Shown here piece by piece: positions 20,260 to 31,335 of a stretch of DNA of 59,003 nt. The notes under the pieces are model-generated. The model saw only the letters and a program-made list of their open reading frames with translations, did no database searches and was not told the origin of the DNA. Origin of the DNA: an uncultured Psychroflexus sp. (GTDB taxonomy: Bacteria; Bacteroidota; Bacteroidia; Flavobacteriales; Flavobacteriaceae); assembly GCA_913062845.1 (NCBI GenBank), contig CAJXVZ010000015.1, forward strand, positions 1 through 59,003, read 5' to 3'. The position numbers and the translations under genes are program-made. Each line of letters starts with the position of its first letter. Positions within the stretch are counted from its first letter, which is position 1.

Positions 20260-21603
20260 ATGCAATTTATTGAAACGATAAAAAATATTTGGAAAATCGA
20301 AGAGCTCAAGAACAGAATTATTCTGACCTTGGGCTTACTCGTCGTTTACAGATTTGGTGCTCAGGTAGTATTACCGGGAATTGACGCTTCACAACTTGCA
20401 AATTTAGGTTCGCAGACAGAGGATGGTATTCTTGGTTTACTTAATGCTTTTACAGGTGGTGCATTTTCAAATGCTTCTGTATTTGCTCTGGGAATTATGC
20501 CTTACATTTCTGCATCGATCGTTGTTCAATTAATGACAATAGCCATTCCATATCTTCAAAAATTGCAAAAAGAGGGTGAAAGCGGAACCAAAAAAATAAC
20601 CCAGATTACGAGATGGCTTACCATCGGAATTACACTTGTCCAAGGTCCGGGATATATCTATAACTTATACAGAATATTGCCTAATGGTGCATTCCTTGTT
20701 CAAAGTGATACTATATTTATCGCTTCTGCTGTAATCATACTTACCGCTGGATGTATTTTTGCCATGTGGTTAGGTGAAAAAATTACAGATAAGGGTGTAG
20801 GTAATGGTATATCATTATTGATTATGGTAGGTATTATAGCTACATTGCCTCAGTCTTTTGCTCAGGAACTCGCTTCGAGAACTGGTGATGATGGTTCTGG
20901 TGGACTTATTCTTATTTTGATTGAACTTGTTATTTGGTTTGTGATTATTTTGGCTTCAGTTTACTTGGTTAAAGCAGTCAGACAAATACCGGTTCAATAT
21001 GCAAGAAAAAACGCCTCAGGTAAATACGAGAAAAGTATTTTTGGTGGTGCCAGACAATTTATACCCTTAAAGCTTAATGCCTCTGGGGTTATGCCGATTA
21101 TTTTTGCGCAGGCCATTATGTTTGTGCCCGCTACGATAGCTGGCTTGTTCGATTCAGCAGCAGCTAAAGGTTTTGCCGCCGAATTCAATGATATGTTCGG
21201 ACTGTGGTATAACGTTGTGTTTGGAGTATTAATTATAATATTTACATATTTCTATACCGCCATTACAGTTCCTACGAACAAAATGGCAGATGATCTAAAG
21301 AGAAGTGGTGGTTTCATTCCGGGTATAAGACCTGGTACGGAAACGGCTGAATATTTAGATAAGATAATGTCTCAAATTACTTTACCCGGATCAGTTTTCC
21401 TCGCGATAATCGCTGTATTTCCGGCGTTTGTTGTAACGCTTTTAGGTGTGCAGGCAGGTTGGGCATTATTTTTTGGAGGGACATCATTGCTTATTATGGT
21501 AGGTGTTGCGATAGATACAATAGATCAAATAAATGTTTATTTGTTAAATAAGCATTACGACGGATTAATGAAATCAGGTAAAAACAGAAAAGCAGTAGCA
21601 TAA
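20260..21603 (+). CDS. secY: Preprotein translocase subunit SecY
   Basis: A 447-residue channel subunit of the Sec translocon with about ten membrane helices. The plug-region serine/glycine-rich segment [40 protein letters not shown], and the cytoplasmic loop with [16 protein letters not shown] (before the helices that dock SecA/ribosome) are present. adk and map, which follow secY in many bacteria, are absent; infA follows after 2 nt. Confidence 0.97.
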   Translation: MQFIETIKNIWKIEELKNRIILTLGLLVVYRFGAQVVLPGIDASQLANLGSQTEDGILGLLNAFTGGAFSNASVFALGIMPYISASIVVQLMTIAIPYLQKLQKEGESGTKKITQITRWLTIGITLVQGPGYIYNLYRILPNGAFLVQSDTIFIASAVIILTAGCIFAMWLGEKITDKGVGNGISLLIMVGIIATLPQSFAQELASRTGDDGSGGLILILIELVIWFVIILASVYLVKAVRQIPVQYARKNASGKYEKSIFGGARQFIPLKLNASGVMPIIFAQAIMFVPATIAGLFDSAAAKGFAAEFNDMFGLWYNVVFGVLIIIFTYFYTAITVPTNKMADDLKRSGGFIPGIRPGTETAEYLDKIMSQITLPGSVFLAIIAVFPAFVVTLLGVQAGWALFFGGTSLLIMVGVAIDTIDQINVYLLNKHYDGLMKSGKNRKAVA

Positions 21604-21605
21604 TT

Positions 21606-21821
21606 ATGGCTAAACAACCCTCAATAGAACAGGACGGAACTATTATTGAAGCATTGTCTAATGCAATGTTTAGAGTAGAACTTGAAAATGAGCACGTTGT
21701 AACAGCTCATATATCCGGTAAAATGAGAATGCATTATATCAAACTTTTACCAGGTGATAAAGTAAAATTAGAAATGAGTCCCTATGATCTCACAAAAGGA
21801 CGTATAACATACAGATACTAA
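21606..21821 (+). CDS. infA: Translation initiation factor IF-1
   Basis: A 71-residue OB-fold protein that occupies the A site during initiation. [35 protein letters not shown] and [11 protein letters not shown] are all family landmarks. Directly upstream of rpmJ. Confidence 0.97.
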   Translation: MAKQPSIEQDGTIIEALSNAMFRVELENEHVVTAHISGKMRMHYIKLLPGDKVKLEMSPYDLTKGRITYRY

Positions 21822-21825
21822 AATT

Positions 21826-21942
21826 ATGAAAGTAAGAGCATCTATAAAAAAGAGAAGTGCAGATTGCAAAATCGTAAGACGTAAAGGTCGTCTTTATGTC
21901 ATCAACAAGAAGAATCCTAAGTTTAAACAAAGACAAGGTTAA
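21826..21942 (+). CDS. rpmJ: 50S ribosomal protein L36 (zinc-free form)
   Basis: A 38-codon gene between infA and rpsM. The translation begins [15 protein letters not shown] and ends [11 protein letters not shown], unmistakably L36. Of the four zinc ligands in the usual C-x2-C-x12-C-x4-H ribbon only Cys14 remains, so this is the C-minus form that cannot hold zinc. Spacing to both neighbours is 2-4 nt. Confidence 0.95.
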   Translation: MKVRASIKKRSADCKIVRRKGRLYVINKKNPKFKQRQG

Positions 21943-21944
21943 TT

Positions 21945-22319
21945 ATGGCAAGAATAGCAGGTGTAGATATCCCTAAACACAAAAGAGGAATCATTTCCCT
22001 TACCTACATTTATGGTATTGGTAAGTCAAGAGCAAAAAGAATTCTTGAAGAAGCTAAAGTTGATATCAACAAGAAGGTTTCTGATTGGGACGATAAGGAT
22101 ATTGCAGGAGTAAGAAATGCAGTTTCTCAGTTCACTATCGAAGGTGAATTAAGATCTCAGACTCAAATGAACATCAAGAGACTTATGGACATAGGTTGTT
22201 ACAGAGGTATCAGACACAGAACAGGTTTACCATTAAGAGGTCAGCGTACCAAGAACAACTCACGTACCAGAAAAGGTCGTAGAAAAACTGTAGCAAATAA
22301 GAAAAAAGTAACTAAATAA
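21945..22319 (+). CDS. rpsM: 30S ribosomal protein S13
   Basis: A 124-residue S13, in the 30S head at the bridge to the 50S subunit. Begins [17 protein letters not shown], with [15 protein letters not shown] (helix-hairpin-helix) and a C-terminus rich in Lys/Arg. Confidence 0.97.
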   Translation: MARIAGVDIPKHKRGIISLTYIYGIGKSRAKRILEEAKVDINKKVSDWDDKDIAGVRNAVSQFTIEGELRSQTQMNIKRLMDIGCYRGIRHRTGLPLRGQRTKNNSRTRKGRRKTVANKKKVTK

Positions 22320-22321
22320 TC

Positions 22322-22705
22322 ATGGCTAAAACCAATACTAAAAAGCGTAAAGTCACTACAGATGCTTTTGGAGAAGCGCACATCTTTGCCTCTTTCAATA
22401 ACATCATTATTTCTCTTACAAACAATAACGGAGAAGTTATTTCCTGGTCATCTGCTGGTAAGATGGGCTTTAGAGGTAGCAAGAAAAATACGCCTTACGC
22501 TGCTCAACTGGCAGCAGAAGATGCAAGTAAAGTTGCCCATGAAGCCGGGCTACGAAAAGTGAAAGTCTTTGTAAAAGGCCCTGGTAATGGGAGAGAATCT
22601 GCTATCCGTTCAATCCACAACGCAGGGATCGAGGTAACAGAAATTATTGATGTAACGCCAATACCTCATAACGGTTGTCGTCCACCTAAAAGAAGACGAG
22701 TTTAA
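22322..22705 (+). CDS. rpsK: 30S ribosomal protein S11
   Basis: A 127-residue S11 of the platform, near the anti-Shine-Dalgarno end of 16S r[22 protein letters not shown] and [19 protein letters not shown] are diagnostic. Confidence 0.97.
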   Translation: MAKTNTKKRKVTTDAFGEAHIFASFNNIIISLTNNNGEVISWSSAGKMGFRGSKKNTPYAAQLAAEDASKVAHEAGLRKVKVFVKGPGNGRESAIRSIHNAGIEVTEIIDVTPIPHNGCRPPKRRRV

Positions 22706-22771
22706 TTTTAATATTTAACAACTTGGTTATCGAAGGAAAGACCTTAATTCATAACCGCAAATAAATTTTTT

Positions 22772-23377
22772 ATGGCAAGATATACTGGTCCAAAAACAAA
22801 AATTGCTCGTAAATTCGGCGAGCCTATCTTCGGCGATGATAAATCGTTTGAAAAGAAAAAATATCCACCGGGCCAACACGGCAATAATAAAAGACGTGGA
22901 AAAAAGTCTGAGTATGCTATCCAGTTGATGGAAAAGCAAAAAGCTAAATATACGTACGGTATACTTGAACGTCAATTCAGAAATATGTTTGAAAAAGCCA
23001 CAAGGGCTAAAGGTATAACGGGTGAAGTTTTACTTCAGATGTGTGAAAAGCGTTTAGATAATGTGGTTTACAGGCTTGGATTATCCCCTTCAAGAAGAGG
23101 TGCCAGACAGTTGGTTTCTCACAAACATATTACGGTTAACGGTGAAATCGTCAACATTCCTTCATATCAACTTAAGGTAAATGATGTTATTGGTGTAAGA
23201 GAAAAATCAAAATCTCTTAGCGTTATTGATGAATCATTATCAAACTCTTCGGCTGTTTACGAATGGTTGAGTTGGAACTCAGACAAAAAGGAAGGTACTT
23301 TTGTAAGTGTTCCTCAAAGAACTCAAATACCTGAAAATATCAATGAGCAGTTTATTGTCGAACTATACTCTAAATAA
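22772..23377 (+). CDS. rpsD: 30S ribosomal protein S4
   Basis: A 201-residue S4, a primary 16S binder. N-terminal [18 protein letters not shown], then the S4 RNA-binding domain ([39 protein letters not shown]). The 66-nt gap from rpsK is the longest inside the alpha segment; I see neither terminator nor promoter in it. Confidence 0.97.
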   Translation: MARYTGPKTKIARKFGEPIFGDDKSFEKKKYPPGQHGNNKRRGKKSEYAIQLMEKQKAKYTYGILERQFRNMFEKATRAKGITGEVLLQMCEKRLDNVVYRLGLSPSRRGARQLVSHKHITVNGEIVNIPSYQLKVNDVIGVREKSKSLSVIDESLSNSSAVYEWLSWNSDKKEGTFVSVPQRTQIPENINEQFIVELYSK

Positions 23378-23398
23378 TAAATTAGATACTACAACACT

Positions 23399-24391
23399 AT
23401 GGCATTATTCAATTTCCAAAAGCCCGATAAAGTAATTATGATAGACTCATCTGAGTTTGAAGGTATCTTCGAATTCAGACCGCTTGAACCAGGTTATGGT
23501 TTAACAGTAGGGAATGCTCTTCGCAGAGTTTTGCTATCTTCTTTAGAAGGTTTTGCAATAACTTCTGTAAAGATTGAGGGTGTTGAGCACGAGTTTTCAA
23601 CAATTCCTGGAGTTGTCGAAGACGTAACAGAAATCATATTAAACCTTAAGCAAGTAAGGTTTAAACAACAAATAGAAGGTACAGACACAGAATCTGCAGT
23701 GATAAGTGTTTCTAACCAGACACAAATGACCGCTGGCGACTTCCAAAAGCATTTGTCTGGATTTCAAATCTTAAATCCTGACTTTGTAATTTGTAATATG
23801 GATAAAAGTGTATCCATTAACATGCAAATCACAATTGAAAAGGGTAGAGGTTATGTTACAGCTGAAGAAAACAAGAAGGAAGAAGCTTCTCTAGGTACTA
23901 TTTTCACAGACTCTATTTATACACCTATAAAAAACGTAAAATATAGTATTGAAAACTATAGGGTAGAACAAAAAACGGATTATGAAAAGTTAGTTTTTGA
24001 AATCGTAACGGATGGTTCTATTCATCCTAAGGATGCACTTACTGAAGCCGCTAAAACATTAATTCATCATTTTATGTTGTTCTCTGATGAAAGAATAACA
24101 TTAGAAACTGAAGAAATGGCTCAAACTGAAACTTATGATGAAGAAGCCCTTCACATGAGACAGTTACTTAAGTCCAAATTGTCAGACCTTGATCTGTCGG
24201 TTAGAGCATTGAATTGTTTAAAAGCAGCTGAAGTTGAAACTCTTGGAGACCTCGTTTCTTATAACAAGAATGACTTGATGAAATTTAGAAACTTCGGTAA
24301 AAAATCATTAACTGAACTAGAAGAGCTTGTAAGTAATAAAGGACTTGATTTTGGAATGGACTTATCAAGATATAACCTTGATAAAGACTAG
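23399..24391 (+). CDS. rpoA: RNA polymerase subunit alpha
   Basis: A 330-residue alpha subunit. The N-terminal dimerisation/assembly domain (about 1-230) contains [20 protein letters not shown]; an acidic linker precedes the C-terminal domain (about 255-320) with [20 protein letters not shown] and [14 protein letters not shown], which contacts UP elements and activators. Flanked by rpsD and rplQ as in other bacteria. Confidence 0.97.
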   Translation: MALFNFQKPDKVIMIDSSEFEGIFEFRPLEPGYGLTVGNALRRVLLSSLEGFAITSVKIEGVEHEFSTIPGVVEDVTEIILNLKQVRFKQQIEGTDTESAVISVSNQTQMTAGDFQKHLSGFQILNPDFVICNMDKSVSINMQITIEKGRGYVTAEENKKEEASLGTIFTDSIYTPIKNVKYSIENYRVEQKTDYEKLVFEIVTDGSIHPKDALTEAAKTLIHHFMLFSDERITLETEEMAQTETYDEEALHMRQLLKSKLSDLDLSVRALNCLKAAEVETLGDLVSYNKNDLMKFRNFGKKSLTELEELVSNKGLDFGMDLSRYNLDKD

Positions 24392-24417
24392 TAAAGACCT
24401 GATAAAACATTAATAAA

Positions 24418-24972
24418 ATGAGACACGGTAAAAAAAATAATCACTTAAGTCGCAAGTCTGCACACAGAAAGTCGATGTTGGCAAATATGGCTTGCTCCTT
24501 AATTGAACATAAGAGAATAAACACAACAACAGCAAAAGCGAAGGCCTTAAGAGTTTTTGTAGAGCCTCTGATCACTAAATCAAAAGAGGATACTACACAT
24601 AACAGAAGATTGGTTTTTGCTAAGTTGAGAGATAAGTATGCAGTATCTGAATTATTCAGAGAAGTTGCACCTAAAGTAGCATCCAGACCCGGTGGCTACA
24701 CGAGAGTGATCAAATTAGGTCATCGTCTTGGTGATGCTGCTGATATGGCTATGATTGAACTTGTAGACTTCAACGAACTTTATAATCCTAAAGGTAAGAA
24801 GAAGAAAAAATCTACACGTAGAGCAGGTAAAAAAGTATCCACAGATAATACTGGTCCTAAAGATCAAGTTTCAGAAGAGAAGCCTGAGGTTGAGGAACCA
24901 AAATCTGAGGAAAAGCCAAAGGAAGAAAGCAAAGCTGAAGAATCAAAATCAAAAGATGAGGATAAGCAATAG
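24418..24972 (+). CDS. rplQ: 50S ribosomal protein L17 with charged C-terminal extension
   Basis: The first 125 or so residues are ordinary L17 ([40 protein letters not shown]). A Lys-rich patch and then about 45 residues made almost wholly of Glu, Lys, Ser, Asp and Pro follow, giving 184 residues against roughly 120-130 in E. coli. Such tails are seen in Bacteroidetes L17; the role is unknown to me. Last gene of the supercluster, followed by an intrinsic terminator. Confidence 0.96.
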   Translation: MRHGKKNNHLSRKSAHRKSMLANMACSLIEHKRINTTTAKAKALRVFVEPLITKSKEDTTHNRRLVFAKLRDKYAVSELFREVAPKVASRPGGYTRVIKLGHRLGDAADMAMIELVDFNELYNPKGKKKKKSTRRAGKKVSTDNTGPKDQVSEEKPEVEEPKSEEKPKEESKAEESKSKDEDKQ

Positions 24973-24994
24973 AATCAATATCATTTGGAATTAA

Positions 24995-25002
24995 TAATTT
25001 TG
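24995..25002 (+). promoter_or_regulatory. Possible carA promoter (-7 element TAATTTTG) overlapping the upstream terminator
   Basis: TAATTTTG fits TAnnTTTG and ends one base before the rplQ terminator stem. Initiation about 7 nt downstream would begin inside the left arm of that stem and give a carA leader of about 40 nt. No well-spaced TTG is present at -33, so this is tentative. Confidence 0.4.
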
Positions 25003-25033
25003 AGGGATAAATGTTATATTTATCCCTTTTTTT
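25003..25033 (+). terminator. Intrinsic terminator of the ribosomal supercluster
   Basis: Perfect 10-bp stem AGGGATAAAT / ATTTATCCCT with a 5-nt loop, followed by an uninterrupted T-tract. It lies 30 nt after the rplQ stop and only 15 nt before the carA ATG. Confidence 0.88.
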
Positions 25034-25048
25034 ATAACTATATATCAT

Positions 25049-26149
25049 ATGCGTTACAACAAGAAAAGAGATGCTTTACTTTTATTAGAAGACGGTACTA
25101 TGTTCAGAGGAAAAGCCGTTTCCGATAATCAGGATACAGCTTTTGGCGAGATTTGTTTTAATACGGGAATGACCGGATATCAGGAAATTTTTACTGACCC
25201 TTCTTATTATGGACAGCTTATGGTTACTACAAATGCTCATATTGGCAATTATGGTACAAAGTCAGACGAAAGTCAATCAGATACTCCTAAAATCGCAGGT
25301 CTTATTTGTAAAAATTTCAGCTATAATCCATCCAGATCCTCATCCGATAAATCGCTCGAAGATTTTTTAAATGATGTAAATTTATTTGCTATTTCTGATG
25401 TTGATACCAGAGCACTAGTAAGGCATATCAGAACACATGGTGCTATGAATGCGGTGATCTCAACGAGAACCGAGGAGATTGAAACGTTGAAAAGCGAACT
25501 AAATGCGTATCCGAAAATGGACGGATTGGAACTCGCCTCAAAAGTATCTACCAAAGCACCTTATTATTATGGCGACAAAAATTCAAAATACAAGGTTTCC
25601 GTTTTAGATCTTGGTGTTAAAACCAATATTCTAAGACATATATCAGACAGAAATACATATTTAAAAGTTTTTCCATACGATTCTTCTTTCGAAGATTTGA
25701 TGTCTTTTGAGCCGGATGCTATTTTTCTTTCAAATGGTCCAGGCGATCCGCAGCCATTAGAATCAGCAATCGCACTGACCAAAAAATCTCTTGAGAAAAA
25801 TATGCCAACTTTTGGAATTTGTCTGGGTCATCAGATTATTTCTTTATCTCAGGGTATTTCAACCTTTAAGATGCATCACGGGCATAGAGGCATAAACCAT
25901 CCCGTGATGAATCTTGTCACCGGTAAATCTGAAATTACTTCTCAGAATCATGGTTTTTCTGTTAATATCGACGAAGCAAAAAGTGCTGAAAATATCGAAA
26001 TAACACATATCCATCTTAACGACAAGACCTTAGCCGGAATTAGAATTACCGGAAAACCTTGCTTTTCGGTGCAGTACCATCCTGAAGCTGGTCCTGGACC
26101 AAATGATGCTAATTATCTTTTTGATGATTTCTATAAGATGTATGCATAA
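25049..26149 (+). CDS. carA: Carbamoyl-phosphate synthase small subunit
   Basis: The 366-residue glutaminase subunit supplies ammonia to CarB for carbamoyl phosphate (pyrimidine and arginine synthesis). The N-terminal CPSase small-chain domain contains FNTGMTGYQEIFTDPSY; the C-terminal class I amidotransferase has the triad Cys258 (FGICLGHQ), His344 and Glu346 (QYHPEAGPG). carB is not in the window. It stands immediately behind the rplQ terminator and ends in a bidirectional terminator shared with the fasciclin gene. Confidence 0.96.
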   Translation: MRYNKKRDALLLLEDGTMFRGKAVSDNQDTAFGEICFNTGMTGYQEIFTDPSYYGQLMVTTNAHIGNYGTKSDESQSDTPKIAGLICKNFSYNPSRSSSDKSLEDFLNDVNLFAISDVDTRALVRHIRTHGAMNAVISTRTEEIETLKSELNAYPKMDGLELASKVSTKAPYYYGDKNSKYKVSVLDLGVKTNILRHISDRNTYLKVFPYDSSFEDLMSFEPDAIFLSNGPGDPQPLESAIALTKKSLEKNMPTFGICLGHQIISLSQGISTFKMHHGHRGINHPVMNLVTGKSEITSQNHGFSVNIDEAKSAENIEITHIHLNDKTLAGIRITGKPCFSVQYHPEAGPGPNDANYLFDDFYKMYA

Positions 26150-26176
26150 AAAAAGACAGCCGAAAGCTGTCTTTTT
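26150..26176. terminator. Bidirectional terminator between carA and the fasciclin gene
   Basis: Perfect 11-bp inverted repeat AAAAAGACAGC / GCTGTCTTTTT with a 5-nt loop. The T-tract forms the outer stem on each strand, so it can serve carA (+) and the convergent fasciclin gene (-). Confidence 0.88.
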
Positions 26177-26200
26177 GGTTTCATACTAAGCCTATCATAT

Positions 26201-26716
26201 TTAAGGCATCACTACTGTATCAATAACGTGAATAAAACCATTTGAACTTTTGACATCTGTCTTAATTACTTTGGAATAGTTTCCTTTAGTATCCATTAAC
26301 GAGACGCCACCGTCTTTAAGCATTAAGGTTAACTTTCCGCCCTGGACCGTTTCAATTTCAAGCTTACCACCATTCTTTTTTATGGCGGCTAACACATCTT
26401 TAGCCATCAAATTTCCTTTTATGACGTGATAGGTTAAAACAGCCTGAAGTGTTTCTTTGTTTTCAGGTTTCAGTAAATTTTGAACTGTATTCTCAGGCAA
26501 TTTTTCAAATGCCGAATTAACAGGAGCGAATACGGTAAACGGACCTTCTGAGGATAGAACATCAACAAGTCCTGCTGCTTTTACAGCAGTGACTAAAGTG
26601 GAGAAATCATCAAGGCTGGCTGCATTTTCAACGATTGTTTTTGAAGATTGCGCATTTACATTGACAACTGTTGCAAACACCAATACTAATTTGATTGTCT
26701 TAATTAAATATTTCAT
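26201..26716 (-). CDS. Secreted fasciclin-domain protein
   Basis: A 171-residue protein with a signal peptide (about residues 1-22, ending VNVNA before QSS) and a single FAS1 domain. The H1 motif is GPFTVFAPVNSAFEKLP; YHVIKGNLMAKDVL and the closing GFIHVIDTVVMP follow. FAS1 domains mediate adhesion or ligand binding; the substrate is unknown. It is encoded against the direction of carA and eno, breaking what is often a carA-eno-gltA run. Confidence 0.9.
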   Translation of the reverse strand: MKYLIKTIKLVLVFATVVNVNAQSSKTIVENAASLDDFSTLVTAVKAAGLVDVLSSEGPFTVFAPVNSAFEKLPENTVQNLLKPENKETLQAVLTYHVIKGNLMAKDVLAAIKKNGGKLEIETVQGGKLTLMLKDGGVSLMDTKGNYSKVIKTDVKSSNGFIHVIDTVVMP

Positions 26717-26913
26717 AGGTTTTTATTTATTGTTTTTGCATATTTATATAATTAATATTTTGTAATTGAAAAAACATTAAAAAATTAACGACTTTACATA
26801 AACTGTTTACTCAAATTGTCAAATTACTAAAACGATATCGCTAATTATGCTAAAATATTGATTTTTAATTAATGAAAACTTAATACTTATTTCGTAAATT
26901 GCATAAAAATTAA

Positions 26914-28215
<1,302 letters not shown>

Positions 28216-28240
28216 AACTGATATATATCAGTGAATGACA

Positions 28241-28290
28241 AACCTGTTCGACTTAATTTTAACGATTAGTTAAGTTGAACGGGTTTTTTT
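28241..28290 (+). terminator. Intrinsic terminator after eno
   Basis: A 16-bp stem (AACCTGTTCGACTTAA paired with TTAAGTTGAACGGGTT, two G-U pairs) around a 13-nt loop, continued by a run of T. It starts 25 nt after the eno stop. Confidence 0.82.
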
Positions 28291-28328
28291 ATGTGGACGA
28301 CTTAACGCGTATTTAACAATTCATTCAT

Positions 28329-28336
28329 TATTTTTG
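28329..28336 (+). promoter_or_regulatory. Possible gltA promoter (-7 element TATTTTTG)
   Basis: TATTTTTG fits TAnnTTTG, lies 38 nt before the gltA ATG and is located between the eno terminator and gltA. No clear -33 TTG. Confidence 0.42.
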
Positions 28337-28373
28337 AAGGAATTAAAACAGTAATAAAAATAAAATATAACAC

Positions 28374-29657
28374 ATGACTGCTAAAATTGAATTTGACGGA
28401 AAACACTACGAATTACCTGTCGTTGTTGGTACAGAAAATGAACATGCCATCGACATTTCTAAATTAAGATCATCATCCGGTGGACTTATCACAATTGATC
28501 CTGGTTTTAAGAATACAGGCTCTTGTGAAAGTGCCATAACTTTTTTGGATGGTGAACAAGGTATACTGCGTTACAGAGGTTATTCCATCGAAGAATTAGC
28601 AGAAAATGCAAGCTTTCTTGAAGTGGCCTATCTTTTAATATTTGGTGAATTACCCAATCAGGCGACTTTAGATAAATTTCATGAAGATATCAAAAATGAA
28701 TCTCAGGTAGATGAGGAGATGAAAAAAATTCTTGATGGATTTCCACGTTCTGCACATCCTATGGGCGTAGTTTCCTCTCTCACGAGTGCACTTATTGCTT
28801 TTAATCCCTCTTCCGTCAATGTAAGCTCAGAAGAAGCCATGTATAAGTCTATTGTAAAACTATTGGCTAAATTTCCTGTTTTGTGTGCATGGGCGCTGAG
28901 AAAAAGAACCGGTCAACCACTGGATTATGGGGATAGTTCATTGGGTTATGTAGAGAATATCTTAAAGATGATGTTCAAAAAAGCCAATGAGGATTACAAA
29001 ATAAATCCAATCATAGCTTCAGCACTTAATAAACTTTTGATTCTTCACGCAGATCATGAACAAAACTGTTCTACGTCTACTGTTAGAATTGTAGGCTCAT
29101 CGCATGCAGGTTTATTCGTTTCAATTTCAGCAGGTGTTTCTGCACTTTGGGGACCATTGCATGGAGGTGCTAACCAGGCAGTGATTGAAATGCTTGAAGG
29201 TATTAAAGAAGATGGTGGTGATACCAAAAAATACATGGCAAAAGCAAAAGACAAAGACGACCCATTCAGATTAATGGGCTTTGGACATAGAGTTTACAAA
29301 AACTTTGATCCACGGGCCAAAATCATAAAAAAATCTGCTGATGAAGTGCTTGGAGACTTGGGTATAAAAGACCCTATTCTCGACATTGCAAAAGGGCTTG
29401 AAAAAGAAGCCTTAGAAGATGACTATTTCGTTAAGCGTAAATTATATCCAAATGTAGATTTCTATTCAGGTATCATATACAGAGCGCTTGGCATACCAAC
29501 TGAAATGTTCACAGTTATGTTTGCACTGGGTCGTTTGCCTGGTTGGATTTCGCAGTGGAGAGAAATGCGTTTAAAGAAGGAACCGATAGGAAGACCAAGA
29601 CAAGTCTATGTTGGTGAAAATCACAGACCGTTTGTAGACATTAATAACAGAAAATAA
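28374..29657 (+). CDS. gltA: Citrate synthase
   Basis: A 427-residue enzyme condensing acetyl-CoA and oxaloacetate. The catalytic residues are His263 (PLHGGANQAV), His305 (MGFGHRVYKNFDPR) and Asp362 (NVDFYSG), matching the His264, His305 and Asp362 of the E. coli enzyme as I remember it; HADHEQNCST supplies the substrate-binding His. Length and motifs indicate the hexameric type II form. The azurin-like gene starts 15 nt after its stop and is probably co-transcribed. Confidence 0.97.
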   Translation: MTAKIEFDGKHYELPVVVGTENEHAIDISKLRSSSGGLITIDPGFKNTGSCESAITFLDGEQGILRYRGYSIEELAENASFLEVAYLLIFGELPNQATLDKFHEDIKNESQVDEEMKKILDGFPRSAHPMGVVSSLTSALIAFNPSSVNVSSEEAMYKSIVKLLAKFPVLCAWALRKRTGQPLDYGDSSLGYVENILKMMFKKANEDYKINPIIASALNKLLILHADHEQNCSTSTVRIVGSSHAGLFVSISAGVSALWGPLHGGANQAVIEMLEGIKEDGGDTKKYMAKAKDKDDPFRLMGFGHRVYKNFDPRAKIIKKSADEVLGDLGIKDPILDIAKGLEKEALEDDYFVKRKLYPNVDFYSGIIYRALGIPTEMFTVMFALGRLPGWISQWREMRLKKEPIGRPRQVYVGENHRPFVDINNRK

Positions 29658-29671
29658 TTAAATTAAAATTT

Positions 29672-30181
29672 ATGAATTTTTATAAGGTATTAAGTTTAAG
29701 CTTACTCATTTTTATGATGTCTTGTGGCAACTCTCAGGACAAAAAGGAAAAAGAAGACGATACATTTCAAATCAATAAGGTAGAAGCAGATACTCCCGAA
29801 AATGATGGCGTCACAGAAGTAATTTTAACCGGGAATGATCAAATGCGTTTTAACTTATCAGAAATAAAGGTTAACGCAGGCGATAAGGTGAAGTTGACCT
29901 TAAAACATACCGGTAAACTCGGAGTTGAAGTCATGGGGCACAATTTTGTATTGCTAAAGCCGGATGTTGAGCGTAATGAATTTGCCAAAGCAGCTGTTGA
30001 TGCTAAAGCAAATGACTATATTCCGGAAGGCACGGATGACGTGATTGTGCACACTGAAATGATTGGCGGTGGTCAGGAAACTAGTATTGAGTTTGATGCA
30101 CCTGAAAAAGGAACGTACGAGTTTATTTGTAGTTTCCCGGGTCATGTCGCTTTGATGAATGGTAAATTTATTGTAGAATAA
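29672..30181 (+). CDS. Azurin-like blue copper lipoprotein
   Basis: A 169-residue protein with a lipoprotein signal (Cys18 in MMSCGNSQ), a charged linker (about 20-45) and a cupredoxin domain. The type 1 copper ligands are His90 (MGHNFVLL), Cys153, His158 and Met162; the Cys-x4-His-x3-Met spacing equals that of azurin. Azurins carry single electrons between respiratory partners; here it would be membrane-anchored in the periplasm or at the outer membrane. It follows gltA closely and is closed by a strong terminator. The redox partner cannot be inferred. Confidence 0.9.
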   Translation: MNFYKVLSLSLLIFMMSCGNSQDKKEKEDDTFQINKVEADTPENDGVTEVILTGNDQMRFNLSEIKVNAGDKVKLTLKHTGKLGVEVMGHNFVLLKPDVERNEFAKAAVDAKANDYIPEGTDDVIVHTEMIGGGQETSIEFDAPEKGTYEFICSFPGHVALMNGKFIVE

Positions 30182-30203
30182 AACAATTTTATATTACATC
30201 TGT

Positions 30204-30236
30204 AAAACACCCAAAGTAATTTGCTTTGGGTGTTTT
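30204..30236 (+). terminator. Intrinsic terminator after the azurin-like gene
   Basis: Perfect 13-bp stem AAAACACCCAAAG / CTTTGGGTGTTTT with a 7-nt loop; the right arm ends in T4. It probably closes the gltA-azurin unit and could act on either strand. Confidence 0.85.
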
Positions 30237-30252
30237 GCTTTGTTTTTGCCAT

Positions 30253-30280
30253 TTTGTTAGAGAAAAGTAGTGTATTTTTG
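30253..30280 (+). promoter_or_regulatory. Probable promoter of the 30304 gene
   Basis: TTTG at 30253-30256 and TATTTTTG at 30273-30280 with a 16-nt spacer, slightly shorter than ideal. A start near 30287 would give a leader of under 20 nt before the TTG start codon at 30304. Confidence 0.5.
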
Positions 30281-30303
30281 ATGGTATAAAATAGTCCCAA
30301 CAT

Positions 30304-31038
30304 TTGAAAAAAACTTTTGAACATAATGGCAAACTGGCGAAAATACTCTTAAAAGAGAACATTTATTGGTTTATAGCATTGCTAATAATAATTTCTGTTT
30401 ATTATTATATAAAAGGTGAACAATTTGTTCTGCGTGCATTTTTTATAACAACAATGGCTGTGATCTTCTTTATATATAATCTGCCAAATTTCATAATTTA
30501 TTATGGCTATTACAAAGAAAATAAAAACACTAAAATTAAGATTGACACCGAATCTAATAGCATTAGAATTGTAAAAAATTGTATATCAAAACAATACAAA
30601 ATAACGGAAATTGAATCCTCGGTTTATCATTTAGGGATTTATCACAAAAATCGGATTGACAATGCAAGACGTTGGAAAATGTTAAGTTCTGAACTCGCTT
30701 ATTGGGATTTGGAATTTAAAAATGGTGATAGATATTACATTTCAAATTCAGTTGTTGACTTTTTACATAAAGAGCCTTTTATAGAAAACACAAAATATAG
30801 ATTTAGATTTTTCCCATACATTAATAAATCCGATAATAAAGAAGCTATTGATTCAGAAAAAGAAGTGGAGCGGATAATAGAAAGGAGAAAGGAAAAGAGC
30901 CTAACTGAAATATTTGTAGAGAAGTTTAAAACAAAATCCGAAACCGAATTGAAGGACATTTTGAATAATAAGTCGAATTATCAGAATGAAGCAGTTGAAG
31001 CTGCTGAAATACTGATGAAAAATAAAAACGTTGGGTAA
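30304..31038 (+). CDS. Membrane protein of unknown function with PH-like middle region
   Basis: A 244-residue protein I do not recognise. The start is TTG (TTG-AAA-AAA-ACT), since no ATG lies between the promoter-like site and the first hydrophobic segment. Two membrane helices (about residues 22-38 and 44-65) are followed by a soluble region of beta character (KIDTESNSIRIVKN to LEFKNGDRYYISN) that resembles the bacterial PH-like domains of small membrane proteins. That resemblance is a guess from pattern only. The C-terminal third is highly charged and helical. It stands between a terminator and a 297-bp empty spacer, in a stretch of lineage-specific genes. Confidence 0.65.
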   Translation: MKKTFEHNGKLAKILLKENIYWFIALLIIISVYYYIKGEQFVLRAFFITTMAVIFFIYNLPNFIIYYGYYKENKNTKIKIDTESNSIRIVKNCISKQYKITEIESSVYHLGIYHKNRIDNARRWKMLSSELAYWDLEFKNGDRYYISNSVVDFLHKEPFIENTKYRFRFFPYINKSDNKEAIDSEKEVERIIERRKEKSLTEIFVEKFKTKSETELKDILNNKSNYQNEAVEAAEILMKNKNVG

Positions 31039-31335
31039 CACTATGTATCTTTAATGGCGAGGTTTGGGATACCAAAAACTATCGGAAGAAACCAACCCCG
31101 AAGCTTCCGGAGGGATTTATTTGCTAACTTTACTTTTCAAAAACAAAGGGTAATACTATTGTGGTCAAACAAACAAGACCAATCGAAAAAAGGTCGACCT
31201 ATTTCAACATAATACATAAGCTCTAAATCCTGGAATTATTTGCTATGCTTTATAAACAAAATATATGTGTAAATTGGTAATATTGCAATACACCATGTAT
31301 AGTGTAATCCCTTTTAGCTAAATAAATTGTGAATT

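Noticed and set aside
31060-31218. Short open frame MARFGIPKTIGRNQPRSF in the spacer after the 30304 gene
   Set aside because: Only about 52 codons, no recognisable family, no start signal; treated as chance.
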